Shown here: positions 37,310 through 50,405 of the stretch, one piece after another
Layout: every line of letters begins with the position of its first letter
Position numbering within the stretch: the first letter of the stretch is position 1
Source: Amia ocellicauda
Lineage: Eukaryota > Chordata > Actinopteri > Amiiformes > Amiidae
Assembly: GCF_036373705.1 (NCBI RefSeq)
Contig: NC_089863.1
Location: 5,577,357 to 5,641,356, forward strand
Reading direction: 5' to 3'
DNA length: 64,000 nt
Made by a program: the position numbers and the translations under genes
The notes under the pieces: model-generated
Databases searched by the model: none
What the model saw: the letters and a program-made list of their open reading frames with translations, nothing else
What the model was told of the DNA's origin: nothing

Positions 37310-38026
37310 CCCGCCCCATCCATAAACGAATGGAAAATCAATAAATCAAAACGAGCACTAATCACGCTAAGTAGAGTGCATGTTATCAAATATGTATTTC
37401 CTGACTTCCCGTTTCAATCCTTGTAATGAGGGTGGGAGGTGCTGTATTGTGAGAAGAAGGGCCATGTGCGCTGCTTGCAAAATGCAGGATGCGAAGGTAG
37501 CACATTACAAAGGATTGAGGGAGAGAGACGATACTGCATTTCATAATACATCTTGAGACAGGTGTGAATTCTCACACTGTCAGAGAGTTGGCGCTGTCTT
37601 GGAAATATTACAGTGGTGGGTCCAAGGAGACACTTTTGTAAGTCAATCTTATTTGCACGCTTGTATTATTTCATGCTAATTTGTCTTTGAGTGACCATCT
37701 AGGGAGGCATGTAAGAAATGCTGGAAATAAACTCATTCATGAACGGAAAAGATGTTCAGTTAAACTTCCGCAGTTTATTGTTAACCTATTTCTTGCTTTA
37801 ATTTACTAATGTGATCTTTATAAGTGACATGGGAATCGAGAATTAGTCAAAGGTATTGAAGAGGTTACTACTGTAATTTGTGAGTTGTTGATTACTATAG
37901 CGGGAGGGCTGGAAGACTTAAGGGGATCTAAAATATACATTCTTTTTTTGTTTTGATTAGAGAAACATTGGTTTGAGCACCAGTTGAGCTTAAAACGTTT
38001 GAATTTAGGAGGAGATTAAGGTTAAC

Positions 38027-38301
38027 CATCAACGGCTTTAAGGAAATCCCTGGTTTTGTTGTCCGTGAGAGCTGTTTGTATGTGTTCAGTTAGCAGTAAA
38101 GTGGCTGATGCAAGACGATCTTTTTGTGCAAAAGACAAACTGATTTTCAGATTCTGATTCTGAGATTCTAAATAAAAAACTGGCCAGTAAGTATTTTTCC
38201 AAATATTTTTTAGAACAGGTACAATGCTGATGGGTCTGTAGTTCGAAATGTGTTCTTTAATCAGATGGGGGTGATCAAGCCTTTCTTACAAATGGGATGA
38301 G
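38027..38301 (-). mobile_element. LINE RT fragment, copy 8
   Basis: RT motifs as in copy 1, with no change noticed. Confidence 0.63.
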
Positions 38302-38740
38302 TGTTATTTAAGATGCAAAGATTAGTAATGTGATGAATAATATTTTATACACATCTGCTGCGTGAAGAATGCTGACCAGCACCAGTCTACTCAAACACTC
38401 CAATATCAGCAACAAACTTAGGTTATGTTATGTTCATTATTATGCAGGAGGTAAACCATCTGGTATTTGAATGAGATGTAATCACTTCCAATAGATAAGA
38501 CTGTAACCTGTCTATCTGAAGATGCAAAAAGGCTTCTCCAAACTCACATGTATATTTATCTATAATCTATATTTATGTTTTATGGAATAAACTTGTTACT
38601 TCTTCATCGCTGTATCCTGGGATTTACTAAAACCACTACAGATATAAAGAGCGATAATAGTCTTGAATTCAATAAACATGATCCAGTGATTGTGCAGCTC
38701 TTGACTGCAGGTCTCTGCGCATACAGGGTGTTTAATGAGT

Positions 38741-39833
38741 CGCTGAATCGGCGCTGCTGTTTAAACCGAGACAGTCGATACCATCCCACACAGAGATCAC
38801 CAGACCAGCCCACCTGCTCACTGATTGGGTTAGGAAGAACCGTCACTCAAAACTACTCGACCAATGGAGAGCCATGATCCACGCCTCCCTGTAAATCCCA
38901 CCCTCACGACAAAACAGCGCCAAAACTCGTAAACGAAAGAAAAAAAATCGAAAGCAAAGAAACTGGCGACGAAAACAAAAAATGCAGCATCACAAGCAAA
39001 GACGAGGGCTGCAGGCCAGTCTTGATAAAGTTTTTTTTTTTTTTGATTTCAATACATTTATTTGTTTTCAATTCTATAAATGTTGCATTCGATTTTTTTA
39101 TTTTTGATCTCAAAATCAATTTTTTGACTAGAGGCAGAGGAGGGTCGTGGTTTGGAGGAGGTGCGACGGCGAGGGCTGACTACCGGAGTACTGGCAGGAC
39201 CAGCACTGAAGGGTGCTGCTATCTCTGAAGCTCCAAAGTCAGCCAGCTCCTCAACCAGCCGCTCCCTGAAGGCCAACTGTGTGAGATGCGCCAGCCCTTT
39301 CACCTTGGTCAGGTGCTGGTGCAGGATGAAGGAGTTGACGACAGCAGTGTCCACAAAGTGGTAAAAGAGGGTCTTGTACCACTTCATGGTCTTCTGCAGG
39401 ACATGGCAGTAGCCGACCAGAGCATCGGACAGGTCGACGCCCCCAATTCCAGCAGTGTAGTCCTTCACGGCACAAGGGATGGGGACATCCTTCCGTATCC
39501 AAGCTCCATTCTCCTTCACTCGGCGATTGGCAAAGTCATATAGATATTAATTCATACATACAGTTAGGTCCATAACTGGGTAGATGAGTAGTGGAGGACA
39601 CCGTGAGCACACTGGCCTGGTCTGGCTACCCAAGTAGGGGTACTGATGCGGAGGTTCCTAGGGGCAGCCATGGGGGAGGAGCAATGGCAGGTAGCGGTCC
39701 TCAGGCCACTGCAGGAGGAGCTGCTGACGTGGCACCAGTGGATCACAAAGACAGTGCAACACCTCCACTAGGGTTTCTACAGGGCCAGTGCCGATGAGAT
39801 GTGGAAGACTTCTGCCGACTGGCAGATGCAAGA
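38741..39833 (-). mobile_element. piggyBac module M16, class A
   Basis: Left member of a pair, with Met-led transposase frame 39058-39519 and class A linker and right end. Confidence 0.87.
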
Positions 39834-40917
39834 CGCTGAATCGGCGCTGCTGTTGAAACCGAGACAGTCGATACCATCCCACACAGAGATCACCAGACCA
39901 GCCCACCTGCTCACTGATTGGGTTAGGAAGAACCGTCACTCAAAACTACTGGACCAATGGAGAGCCGAGATCCACGCCTCCCTGTAAATCCCACCCTCAC
40001 GACAAAACAGCGCCAAAACTCGTAAACGAAAGAAAAAAATCAAAAGCAAAGAAACGGGCGACGAAAACAAAATTGCAGCATCGCAAGCAAAGACGGGGGC
40101 TGCAGGCCAGTTTTGATAAAGTTTTTTTTTTTTTTTTTGCTTTCGATACATTTATTTGTTTTCAATTCTATAAATGTTGCATTCGATTTTTTTATTTTTG
40201 ATCTCAAAATCAATTTTTTGACTAGAGGCAGAGGAGGGTCGTGGTTTGGAGGAGGTGCGACGGCGAGGGCTGACTACCGGAGTACTGGCAGGACCAGCAC
40301 TGAAGGGTGCTGCTATCTCTGAAGCTCCAAAGTCAGCCAGCTCCTCAAACAGCCGCTCCCTGAAGGCCAACTGTGTGAGATGCGCCAGCCCTTTCACCTT
40401 GGTCAGGTGCTGGTGCAGGATGAAGGAGTTGACGACAGCAGTGTCCACAAAGTGGTAAAAGAGGGTCTTCTACCACTTCATGGTCTTCTGCAGGACATGG
40501 CAGTAGCCAAGCAGAGCATCGGACAGGTCGACGCCCCCAATTCCAGCAGTGTAGTCCTTCACGGCACAAGGGATGGGGACATCCTTCCGTATCCAAGCTC
40601 CATTCTCCTTCACTCGGCGATTGGCAAAGTCATATAGATATATATACATACATACAGTTAGGTCCATAACTGGGTAGATGAGCAGCGGAGGACACCGTGG
40701 GCACACTGGCCTGGTCTGGCTACCCAAGTAGGGGTACTGATGCGGAGGTTCCTAGGGGCAGCCATGGGGGAAGAGCATTGGCAGGTAGCGGTCCTCAGGC
40801 CACTGCAGGAGGAGCTGCTGACGTGGCACCAGTGCATCACAAAGACAGTGCAACACCACCACTAGGGTTTCTACAGGGCCAGTGCCGATGAGATGTGGAA
40901 GACTTCTGCCGACTGGC
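39834..40917 (-). mobile_element. piggyBac module M17, class B, stop in transposase
   Basis: The frame is split into 40470-40727 and 40152-40448 by the shared Tyr to stop change. It carries RLFEEL as in M2 and M15, so M2, M15 and M17 form a close group. Confidence 0.87.
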
Positions 40918-42263
40918 CAGGAATTGAGAGGAAGGGATTGTGACTGGGTAGCTGAGTTGGCGTGAAGCAGAGAGTGTGTGCCAATGCTATGCGGGAGCGA
41001 GCGCCTGTGTGATAGAGAGCAGAATAGAGTGAGATAGGGAGTTAAGTGTAATTGTTTGGGCGTGGGTCTCAGCCGATAGGGGCCTTTTAGATTGTGTTTT
41101 TTAAGGCCAATAAACCTTCCTGACGTTGCTTTATACTTGTTGTCTGCTAAAGGAAAAAGACCCCCGCTTGCTACAATACTTTTGTTTGTTAACTTTCGAA
41201 CTTTGGATTCACTTGACAATAGTACGTCCACCTGCTTCCGCAGTCAGTGCACCAGTCACAATCATAGATTTTATAGATTTGCTTTAACCCTGGCCAGTAG
41301 GAATTCGACCTGCCCACATCAAACATCTGCGTCTCTCTGCCCCCGCCCCTCCCCCAAGGCATCGCAGGCTGGCAGGCAGCACAGACACAAGGCTGCGCGC
41401 ACACAAGAGCAAACCCACAAGCAGTGACCACATAGATACAGAATACTTTGTAAAAAATAATCCCAACGCTGGACGGGCCCCTTCGCTGGCTGGGGCCCCG
41501 GGACTCGAGCCCTGGTAAGCCCTTGCAATAAGTAAGCCTGACTACACCTATACTTAAGAATTAAACCGGCTCATCGTTATTGAAAGCGAAGAAAATGTGA
41601 ACAATCTTCTGTTTTTCACTTCTGACAGATTACATACAAATTTAAATACATTCGCTACATCATGAATGAACCAACTGGCAATATATTGTCTTTGAAATGA
41701 ACTTTACACCATTCCGCGATACAGCGAATAAAAAGCCTATCATTGAACTTTTATAACGTATATTTTGAAAACAACCACAGTCATACATACAACCTGCTAC
41801 TTGAGAAACATAAATATTCTACTTTTCAGTACATCTAAACATTTGAATAAGTCGTGAAGTGAACTTACTTTAAGCGCACTCTTCGGTCTGAAGTCATCTG
41901 AGGAGCCTTTTCTCAAAGTGGTCTGAAGGAAGAGCACTCGAGCGCTTTCAAATAATGAATCTGGGAACATCTGTGACAGTATCAAACACGTGTTTAATGA
42001 TTTATTATCCATTATTCGAGTTGCATACTGCAACTTCGGAGTCCTATACGACAAGGTCAGTGTGGAACCGTGTATGCATGTCGTTATCCATCCAACACAA
42101 AACTATAATCGTGACTTTTGATCTTTAAAAAACATTGCTCGTGCCACTTTCCTTATGAATACGTTAATACATAATCGAAGTCTTGTGGAGCTTACATCAG
42201 TTCATAATGACACAATCTGTTCCATATTTTGGATCTTTCTATCTCACGAGCAAAGTCACCGCT

Positions 42264-42334
42264 TCCCTGGTGGTCTAGTGGTTAGGATTCGGCGCTCTCA
42301 CCGCCGCGGCCCGGGTTCGATTCCCGGTCAGGAA
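42264..42334 (+). tRNA. tRNA-Glu-CTC: tRNA-Glu (CTC), copy 9, one G missing in acceptor stem
   Basis: This copy is 71 nt: the 3' acceptor strand reads TCAGGA instead of TCAGGGA. The seven-base 5' strand TCCCTGG can then pair only with a bulge or a shifted register, leaving a displaced 3' end. D arm, anticodon CTC, T arm and both promoter boxes are intact and a T5 follows, so it may well be transcribed yet fail end processing or charging. It is probably a pseudogene. A single-base assembly error is the alternative. Confidence 0.9.
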
Positions 42335-42339
42335 CTCGC

Positions 42340-42344
42340 TTTTT
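42340..42344 (+). terminator. T5 Pol III terminator, copy 9
   Basis: Five Ts lie six bases past the tRNA end, the same variant as in copies 8 and 10. The gene in front is defective in its acceptor stem. Confidence 0.8.
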
Positions 42345-43061
42345 CCCGCCCCATCCATAAACGAATGGAAAATCAATAAATCAAAACGAGCACTAATCAC
42401 GCTAAGTAGAGTGCATGTTATCAAATATGTATTTCCTGACTTCCCGTTTCAATCCTTGTAATGAGGGTGGGAGGTGCTGTATTGTGAGAAGAAGGGCCAT
42501 GTGCGCTGCTTGCAAAATGCAGGATGCGAAGGTAGCACATTACAAAGGATTGAGGGAGAGAGACGATACTGCATTTCATAATACATCTTGAGACAGGTGT
42601 GAATTCTCACACTGTCAGAGAGTTGGCGCTGTCTTGGAAATATTACAGTGGTGGGTCCAAGGAGACACTTTTGTAAGTCAATCTTATTTGCACGCTTGTA
42701 TTATTTCATGCTAATTTGTCTTTGAGTGACCATCTAGGGAGGCATGTAAGAAATGCTGGAAATAAACTCATTCATGAACGGAAAAGATGTTCAGTTAAAC
42801 TTCCGCAGTTTATTGTTAACCTATTTCTTGCTTTAATTTACTAATGTGATCTTTATAAGTGACATGGGAATCGAGAATTAGTCAAAGGTATTGAAGAGGT
42901 TACTACTGTAATTTGTGAGTTGTTGATTACTATAGAGGGAGGGCTGGAAGACTTAAGGGGATCTAAAATATACATTCTTTTTTTGTTTTGATTAGAGAAA
43001 CATTGGTTTGAGCACCAGTTGAGCTTAAAACGTTTGAATTTAGGAGGAGATTAAGGTTAAC

Positions 43062-43336
43062 CATCAACGGCTTTAAGGAAATCCCTGGTTTTGTTGTCCG
43101 TGAGAGCTGTTTGTATGTGTTCAGTTAGCAGTAAAGTGGCTGATGCAAGACGATCTTTTTGTGCAAAAGACAAACTGATTTTCAGATTCTGATTCTGAGA
43201 TTCTAAATAAAAAACTGGCCAGTAAGTATTTTTCCAAATATTTTTTAGAACAGGTACAATGCTGATGGGTCTGTAGTTCGAAATGTGTTCTTTAATCAGA
43301 TGGGGGTGATCAAGCCTTTCTTACAAATGGGATGAG
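43062..43336 (-). mobile_element. LINE RT fragment, copy 9
   Basis: RT motifs as in copy 1. Confidence 0.63.
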
Positions 43337-43775
43337 TGTTATTTAAGATGCAAAGATTAGTAATGTGATGAATAATATTTTATACACATCTGCTGCGTGA
43401 AGAATGCTGACCAGCACCAGTCTACTCAAACACTCCAATATCAGCAACAAACTTAGGTTATGTTATGTTCATTATTATGCAGGAGGTAAACCATCTGGTA
43501 TTTGAATGAGATGTAATCACTTCCAATAGATAAGACTGTAACCTGTCTATCTGAAGATGCAAAAAGGCTTCTCCAAACTCACATGTATATTTATCTATAA
43601 TCTATATTTATGTTTTATGGAATAAACTTGTTACTTCTTCATCGCTGTATCCTGGGATTTACTAAAACCACTACAGATATAAAGAGCGATAATAGTCTTG
43701 AATTCAATAAACATGATCCAGTGATTGTGCAGCTCTTGACTGCAGGTCTCTGCGCATACAGGGTGTTTAATGAGT

Positions 43776-44868
43776 CGCTGAATCGGCGCTGCTGTTTAAA
43801 CCGAGACAGTCGATACCATCCCACACAGAGATCACCAGACCAGCCCACCTGCTCACTGATTGGGTTAGGAAGAACCGTCACTCAAAACTACTCGACCAAT
43901 GGAGAGCCATGATCCACGCCTCCCTGTAAATCCCACCCTCACGACAAAACAGCGCCAAAACTCGTAAACGAAAGAAAAAAAATCGAAAGCAAAGAAACTG
44001 GCGACGAAAACAAAAAATGCAGCATCACAAGCAAAGACGAGGGCTGCAGGCCAGTCTTGATAAAGTTTTTTTTTTTTTTGATTTCAATACATTTATTTGT
44101 TTTCAATTCTATAAATGTTGCATTCGATTTTTTTATTTTTGATCTCAAAATCAATTTTTTGACTAGAGGCAGAGGAGGGTCGTGGTTTGGAGGAGGTGCG
44201 ACGGCGAGGGCTGACTACCGGAGTACTGGCAGGACCAGCACTGAAGGGTGCTGCTATCTCTGAAGCTCCAAAGTCAGCCAGCTCCTCAACCAGCCGCTCC
44301 CTGAAGGCCAACTGTGTGAGATGCGCCAGCCCTTTCACCTTGGTCAGGTGCTGGTGCAGGATGAAGGAGTTGACGACAGCAGTGTCCACAAAGTGGTAAA
44401 AGAGGGTCTTGTACCACTTCATGGTCTTCTGCAGGACATGGCAGTAGCCGACCAGAGCATCGGACAGGTCGACGCCCCCAATTCCAGCAGTGTAGTCCTT
44501 CACGGCACAAGGGATGGGGACATCCTTCCGTATCCAAGCTCCATTCTCCTTCACTCGGCGATTGGCAAAGTCATATAGATATTAATTCATACATACAGTT
44601 AGGTCCATAACTGGGTAGATGAGTAGTGGAGGACACCGTGAGCACACTGGCCTGGTCTGGCTACCCAAGTAGGGGTACTGATGCGGAGGTTCCTAGGGGC
44701 AGCCATGGGGGAGGAGCAATGGCAGGTAGCGGTCCTCAGGCCACTGCAGGAGGAGCTGCTGACGTGGCACCAGTGGATCACAAAGACAGTGCAACACCTC
44801 CACTAGGGTTTCTACAGGGCCAGTGCCGATGAGATGTGGAAGACTTCTGCCGACTGGCAGATGCAAGA
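43776..44868 (-). mobile_element. piggyBac module M18, class A
   Basis: Left member of a pair, with Met-led transposase frame 44093-44554. Confidence 0.87.
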
Positions 44869-45952
44869 CGCTGAATCGGCGCTGCTGTTGAAACCGAGAC
44901 AGTCGATACCATCCCACACAGAGATCACCAGACCAGCCCACCTGCTCACTGATTGGGTTAGGAAGAACCGTCACTCAAAACTACTGGACCAATGGAGAGC
45001 CGAGATCCACGCCTCCCTGTAAATCCCACCCTCACGACAAAACAGCGCCAAAACTCGTAAACGAAAGAAAAAAATCAAAAGCAAAGAAACGGGCGACGAA
45101 AACAAAATTGCAGCATCGCAAGCAAAGACGGGGGCTGCAGGCCAGTTTTGATAAAGTTTTTTTTTTTTTTTTTGCTTTCGATACATTTATTTGTTTTCAA
45201 TTCTATAAATGTTGCATTCGATTTTTTTATTTTTGATCTCAAAATCAATTTTTTGACTAGAGGCAGAGGAGGGTCGTGGTTTGGAGGAGGTGCGACGGCG
45301 AGGGCTGACTACCGGAGTACTGGCAGGACCAGCACTGAAGGGTGCTGCTATCTCTGAAGCTCCAAAGTCAGCCAGCTCCTCAACCAGCCGCTCCCTGAAG
45401 GCCAACTGTGTGAGATGCGCCAGCCCTTTCACCTTGGTCAGGTGCTGGTGCAGGATGAAGGAGTTGACGACAGCAGTGTCCACAAAGTGGTAAAAGAGGG
45501 TCTTCTACCACTTCATGGTCTTCTGCAGGACATGGCAGTAGCCAAGCAGAGCATCGGACAGGTCGACGCCCCCAATTCCAGCAGTGTAGTCCTTCACGGC
45601 ACAAGGGATGGGGACATCCTTCCGTATCCAAGCTCCATTCTCCTTCACTCGGCGATTGGCAAAGTCATATAGATATATATACATACATACAGTTAGGTCC
45701 ATAACTGGGTAGATGAGCAGCGGAGGACACCGTGGGCACACTGGCCTGGTCTGGCTACCCAAGTAGGGGTACTGATGCGGAGGTTCCTAGGGGCAGCCAT
45801 GGGGGAAGAGCATTGGCAGGTAGCGGTCCTTAGGCCACTGCAGGAGGAGCTGCTGACGTGGCACCAGTGCATCACAAAGACAGTGCAACACCACCACTAG
45901 GGTTTCTACAGGGCCAGTGCCGATGAGATGTGGAAGACTTCTGCCGACTGGC
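44869..45952 (-). mobile_element. piggyBac module M19, class B, stop in transposase
   Basis: The frame is split into 45505-45762 and 45187-45483 by the Tyr to stop change. It lacks the Leu-Phe variant, so it belongs with M8 and M24. It has tccttaggcc for tcctcaggcc. Confidence 0.87.
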
Positions 45953-47298
45953 CAGGAATTGAGAGGAAGGGATTGTGACTGGGTAGCTGAGTTGGCGTGA
46001 AGCAGAGAGTGTGTGCCAATGCTATGCGGGAGCGAGCGCCTGTGTGATAGAGAGCAGAATAGAGTGAGATAGGGAGTTAAGTGTAATTGTTTGGGCGTGG
46101 GTCTCAGCCGATAGGGGCCTTTTAGATTGTGTTTTTTAAGGCCAAGAAACCTTCCTGACGTTGCTTTATACTTGTTGTCTGCTAAAGGAAAAAGACCCCC
46201 GCTTGCTACAATACTTTTGTTTGTTAACTTTCGAACTTTGGATTCACTTGACAATAGTACGTCCACCTGCTTCCGCAGTCAGTGCACCAGTCACAATCAT
46301 AGATTTTATAGATTTGCTTTAACCCTGGCCAGTAGGAATTCGACCTGCCCACATCAAACATCTGCGTCTCTCTGCCCCCGCCCCTCCCCCAAGGCATCGC
46401 AGGCTGGCAGGCAGCACAGACACAAGGCTGCGTGCACACAAGAGCAAACCCACAAGCAGTGACCACATAGATACAGAATACTTTGTAAAAAATAATCCCA
46501 ACGCTGGACGGGCCCCTTCGCTGGCTGGGGCCCCGGGACTCGAGCCCTGGTAAGCCCTTGCAATAAGTAAGCCTGACTACACCTATACTTAAGAATTAAA
46601 CCGGCTCATCGTTATTGAAAGCGAAGAAAATGTGAACAATCTTCTGTTTTTCACTTCTGACAGATTACATACAAATTTAAATACATTCGCTACATCATGA
46701 ATGAACCAACTGGCAATATATTGTCTTTGAAATGAACTTTACACCATTCCGCGATACAGCGAATAAAAAGCCTATCATTGAACTTTTATAACGTATATTT
46801 TGAAAACAACCACAGTCATACATACAACCTGCTACTTGAGAAACATAAATATTCTACTTTTCAGTACATCTAAACATTTGAATAAGTCGTGAAGTGAACT
46901 TACTTTAAGCGCACTCTTCGGTCTGAAGTCATCTGAGGAGCCTTTTCTCAAAGTGGTCTGAAGGAAGAGCACTCGAGCGCTTTCAAATAATGAATCTGGG
47001 AACATCTGTGACAGTATCAAACACGTGTTTAATGATTTATTATCCATTATTCGAGTTGCATACTGCAACTTCGGAGTCCTATACGACAAGGTCAGTGTGG
47101 AACCGTGTATGCATGTCGTTATCCATCCAACACAAAACTATAATCGTGACTTTTGATCTTTAAAAAACATTGCTCGTGCCACTTTCCTTATGAATACGTT
47201 AATACATAATCGAAGTCTTGTGGAGCTTACATCAGTTCATAATGACACAATCTGTTCCATATTTTGGATCTTTCTATCTCACGAGCAAAGTCACCGCT

Positions 47299-47370
47299 TC
47301 CCTGGTGGTCTAGTGGTTAGGATTCGGCGCTCTCACCGCCGCGGCCCGGGTTCGATTCCCGGTCAGGGAA
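47299..47370 (+). tRNA. tRNA-Glu-CTC: tRNA-Glu (CTC), copy 10, canonical with T5 terminator
   Basis: Canonical 72-nt body followed by ctcgcttttt. With copy 8 it is the most likely functional gene of the window by sequence criteria. Confidence 0.98.
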
Positions 47371-47375
47371 CTCGC

Positions 47376-47380
47376 TTTTT
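47376..47380 (+). terminator. T5 Pol III terminator, copy 10
   Basis: Five Ts begin six bases past the tRNA. The C/T variant is the same as in copies 8 and 9. Confidence 0.85.
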
Positions 47381-48097
47381 CCCGCCCCATCCATTAACGA
47401 ATGGAAAATCAATAAATCAAAACGAGCACTAATCACGCTAAGTAGAGTGCATGTTATCAAATATGTATTTCCTGACTTCCCGTTTCAATCCTTGTAATGA
47501 GGGTGGGAGGTGCTGTATTGTGAGAAGAAGGGCCATGTGCGCTGCTTGCAAAATGCAGGATGCGAAGGTAGCACATTACAAAGGATTGAGGGAGAGAGAC
47601 GATACTGCATTTCATAATACATCTTGAGACAGGTGTGAATTCTCACACTGTCAGAGAGTTGGCGCTGTCTTGGAAATATTACAGTGGTGGGTCCAAGGAG
47701 ACACTTTTGTAAGTCAATCTTATTTGCACGCTTGTATTATTTCATGCTAATTTGTCTTTGAGTGACCATCTAGGGAGGCATGTAAGAAATGCTGGAAATA
47801 AACTCATTCATGAACGGAAAAGATGTTCAGTTAAACTTCCGCAGTTTATTGTTAACCTATTTCTTGCTTTAATTTACTAATGTGATCTTTATAAGTGACA
47901 TGGGAATCGAGAATTAGTCAAAGGTATTGAAGAGGTTACTACTGTAATTTGTGAGTTGTTGATTACTATAGAGGGAGGGCTGGAAGACTTAAGGGGATCT
48001 AAAATATACATTCTTTTTTTGTTTTGATTAGAGAAACATTGGTTTGAGCACCAGTTGAGCTTAAAACGTTTGAATTTAGGAGGAGATTAAGGTTAAC

Positions 48098-48372
48098 CAT
48101 CAACGGCTTTAAGGAAATCCCTGGTTTTGTTGTCCGTGAGAGCTGTTTGTATGTGTTCAGTTAGCAGTAAAGTGGCTGATGCAAGACGATCTTTTTGTGC
48201 AAAAGACAAACTGATTTTCAGATTCTGATTCTGAGATTCTAAATAAAAAACTGGCCAGTAAGTATTTTTCCAAATATTTTTTAGAACAGGTACAATGCTG
48301 ATGGGTCTGTAGTTCGAAATGTGTTCTTTAATCAGATGGGGGTGATCAAGCCTTTCTTACAAATGGGATGAG
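48098..48372 (-). mobile_element. LINE RT fragment, copy 10
   Basis: RT motifs as in copy 1. Confidence 0.63.
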
Positions 48373-48731
48373 TGTTATTTAAGATGCAAAGATTAGTAAT
48401 GTGATGAATAATATTTTATACACATCTGCTGCGTGAAGAATGCTGACCAGCACCAGTCTACTCAAACACTCCAATATCAGCAACAAACTTAGGTTATGTT
48501 ATGTTCATTATTATGCAGGAGGTAAACCATCTGGTATTTGAATGAGATGTAATCACTTCCAATAGATAAGACTGTAACCTGTCTATCTGAAGATGCAAAA
48601 AGGCTTCTCCAAACTCACATGTATATTTATCTATAATCTATATTTATGTTTTATGGAATAAACTTGTTACTTCTTCATCGCTGTATCCTGGGATTTACTA
48701 AAACCACAACAGATATAAAGAACGATAATAA

Positions 48732-49322
48732 CCAGCTCCTCAACCAGCCGCTCCCTGAAGGCCAACTGTGTGAGATGCGCCAGCCCTTTCACCTTGGTCA
48801 GGTGCTGGTGCAGGATGAAGGAGTTGACGACAGCAGTGTCCACAAAGTGGTAAAGGAGGGTCTTGTACCACTTCATGGTCTTCTGCAGGACATGGCAGTA
48901 GCCAAGCAGAGCATTGGACAGGTCGACGCCCCCAATTCCAGCAGTGTAGTCCTTCACGGCACAAGGGATGGTGACATCCTTCCGTATCCAAGCTCCATTC
49001 TCCTTCACTCGGCGATTGGCAAAGTCATATAGATATATATACATACATACAGTTAGGTCCATAACTGGGTAGATGAGCAGCGGAGGACACCGTGGGCACA
49101 CTGGCCTGGTCTGGCTACCCAAGTAGGGGTACTGATGCGGAGGTTCCTAGGGGCAGCCATGGGGGAAGAGCATTGGCAGGTAGCGGTCCTCAGGCCACTG
49201 CAGGAGGAGCTGCTGACGTGGCACCAGTGCATCACAAAGACAGTGCAACACCACCACTAGGGTTTCTACAGGGCCAGTGCCGATGAGATGTGGAAGACTT
49301 CTGCCGACTGGCAGATGCAAGA
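48732..49322 (-). mobile_element. piggyBac module M20, left half deleted
   Basis: Only about 591 bases remain. The sequence jumps from gataataa of U10 straight to ccagctcctc inside the module. The 3' tail of the transposase, the A-tract and the poly(A) signal are gone. The open frame 48667-49122 therefore joins the transposase core to unrelated U sequence after RLVEEL, a chance fusion with no reason to be functional. It has LSNALLGY (Asp to Asn) and KDVTIP, so it is decaying. The linker and right end are class B. Confidence 0.87.
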
Positions 49323-50405
49323 CGCTGAATCGGCGCTGCTGTTGAAACCGAGACAGTCGATACCATCCCACACAGAGATCACCAGACCAGCCCACCTGCT
49401 CACTGATTGGGTTAGGAAGAACCGTCACTCAGAACTACTGGACCAATGGAGAGCCGAGATCCACGCCTCCCTGTAAATCCCACCCTCACGACAAAACAGC
49501 GCCAAAACTCGTAAACGAAAGAAAAAAATCAAAAGCAAAGAAACGGGCGACGAAAACAAAATTGCAGCATCGCAAGCAAAGACGGGGGCTGCAGGCCAGT
49601 TTTGATAAAGTTTTTTTTTTTTTTTTGCTTTCGATACATTTATTTGTTTTCAATTCTATAAATGTTGCATTCGATTTTTTTATTTTTGATCTCAAAATCA
49701 ATTTTTTGACTAGAGGCAGAGGAGGGTCGTGGTTTGGAGGAGGTGCGACGGCGAGGGCTGACTACCGGAGTACTGGCAGGACCAGCACTGAAGGGTGCTG
49801 CTATCTCTGAAGCTCCAAAGTCAGCCAGCTCCTCAACCAGCCGCTCCCTGAAGGCCAACTGTGTGAGATGCGCCAGCCCTTTCACCTTGGTCAGGTGCTG
49901 GTGCAGGATGAAGGAGTTGACGACAGCAGTGTCCACAAAGTGGTAAAAGAGGGTCTTGTACCACTTCATGGTCTTCTGCAGGACATGGCAGTAGCCAAGC
50001 AGAGCATCGGACAGGTCGACGCCCCCAATTCCAGCAGTGTAGTCCTTCACGGCACAAGGGATGGGGACATCCTTCCGTATCCAAGCTCCATTCTCCTTCA
50101 CTCGGCGATTGGCAAAGTCATATAGATATATATACATACATACAGTTAGGTCCATAACTGGGTAGATGAGCAGCGGAGGACACCGTGGGCACACTGGCCT
50201 GGTCTGGCTACCCAAGTAGGGGTACTGATGCGGAGGTTCCTAGGGGCAGCCATGGGGGAAGAGCATTGGCAGGTAGCGGTCCTCAGGCCACTGCAGGAGG
50301 AGCTGCTGACGTGGCACCAGTGCATCACAAAGACAGTGCAACACCACCACTAGGGTTTCTACAGGGCCAGTGCCGATGAGATGTGGAAGACTTCTGCCGA
50401 CTGGC
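49323..50405 (-). mobile_element. piggyBac module M21, class B
   Basis: The transposase frame is open over 191 codons (49640-50215). Its left end has cactcagaactactgg, shared with M6. Confidence 0.88.

Larger units (their letters stand above)
35882..40917 (+). repeat. Array unit 8 (U8 + M16 + M17), 5036 bp
   Basis: U8 spans 35882-38740. It is the first of three adjacent units (8, 9, 10) that share gctttttcccgccccatcc after the tRNA. It also has ctatagcggg for ctatagaggg. Confidence 0.93.
40918..45952 (+). repeat. Array unit 9 (U9 + M18 + M19), 5035 bp
   Basis: U9 spans 40918-43775. It is one base short because of the tRNA deletion. It shares aatacataatcg (for aataaataatcg) before the tRNA with unit 10 only. 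Confidence 0.93.
45953..50405 (+). repeat. Array unit 10 (U10 + truncated M20 + M21), 4453 bp
   Basis: U10 spans 45953-48731 and is cut short at its right end. About 583 bases are missing relative to a two-module unit. Its left part has ggccaagaaacc (AATAAA lost), shared with U13, and gcgtgcacac, shared with U3. Confidence 0.92.
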
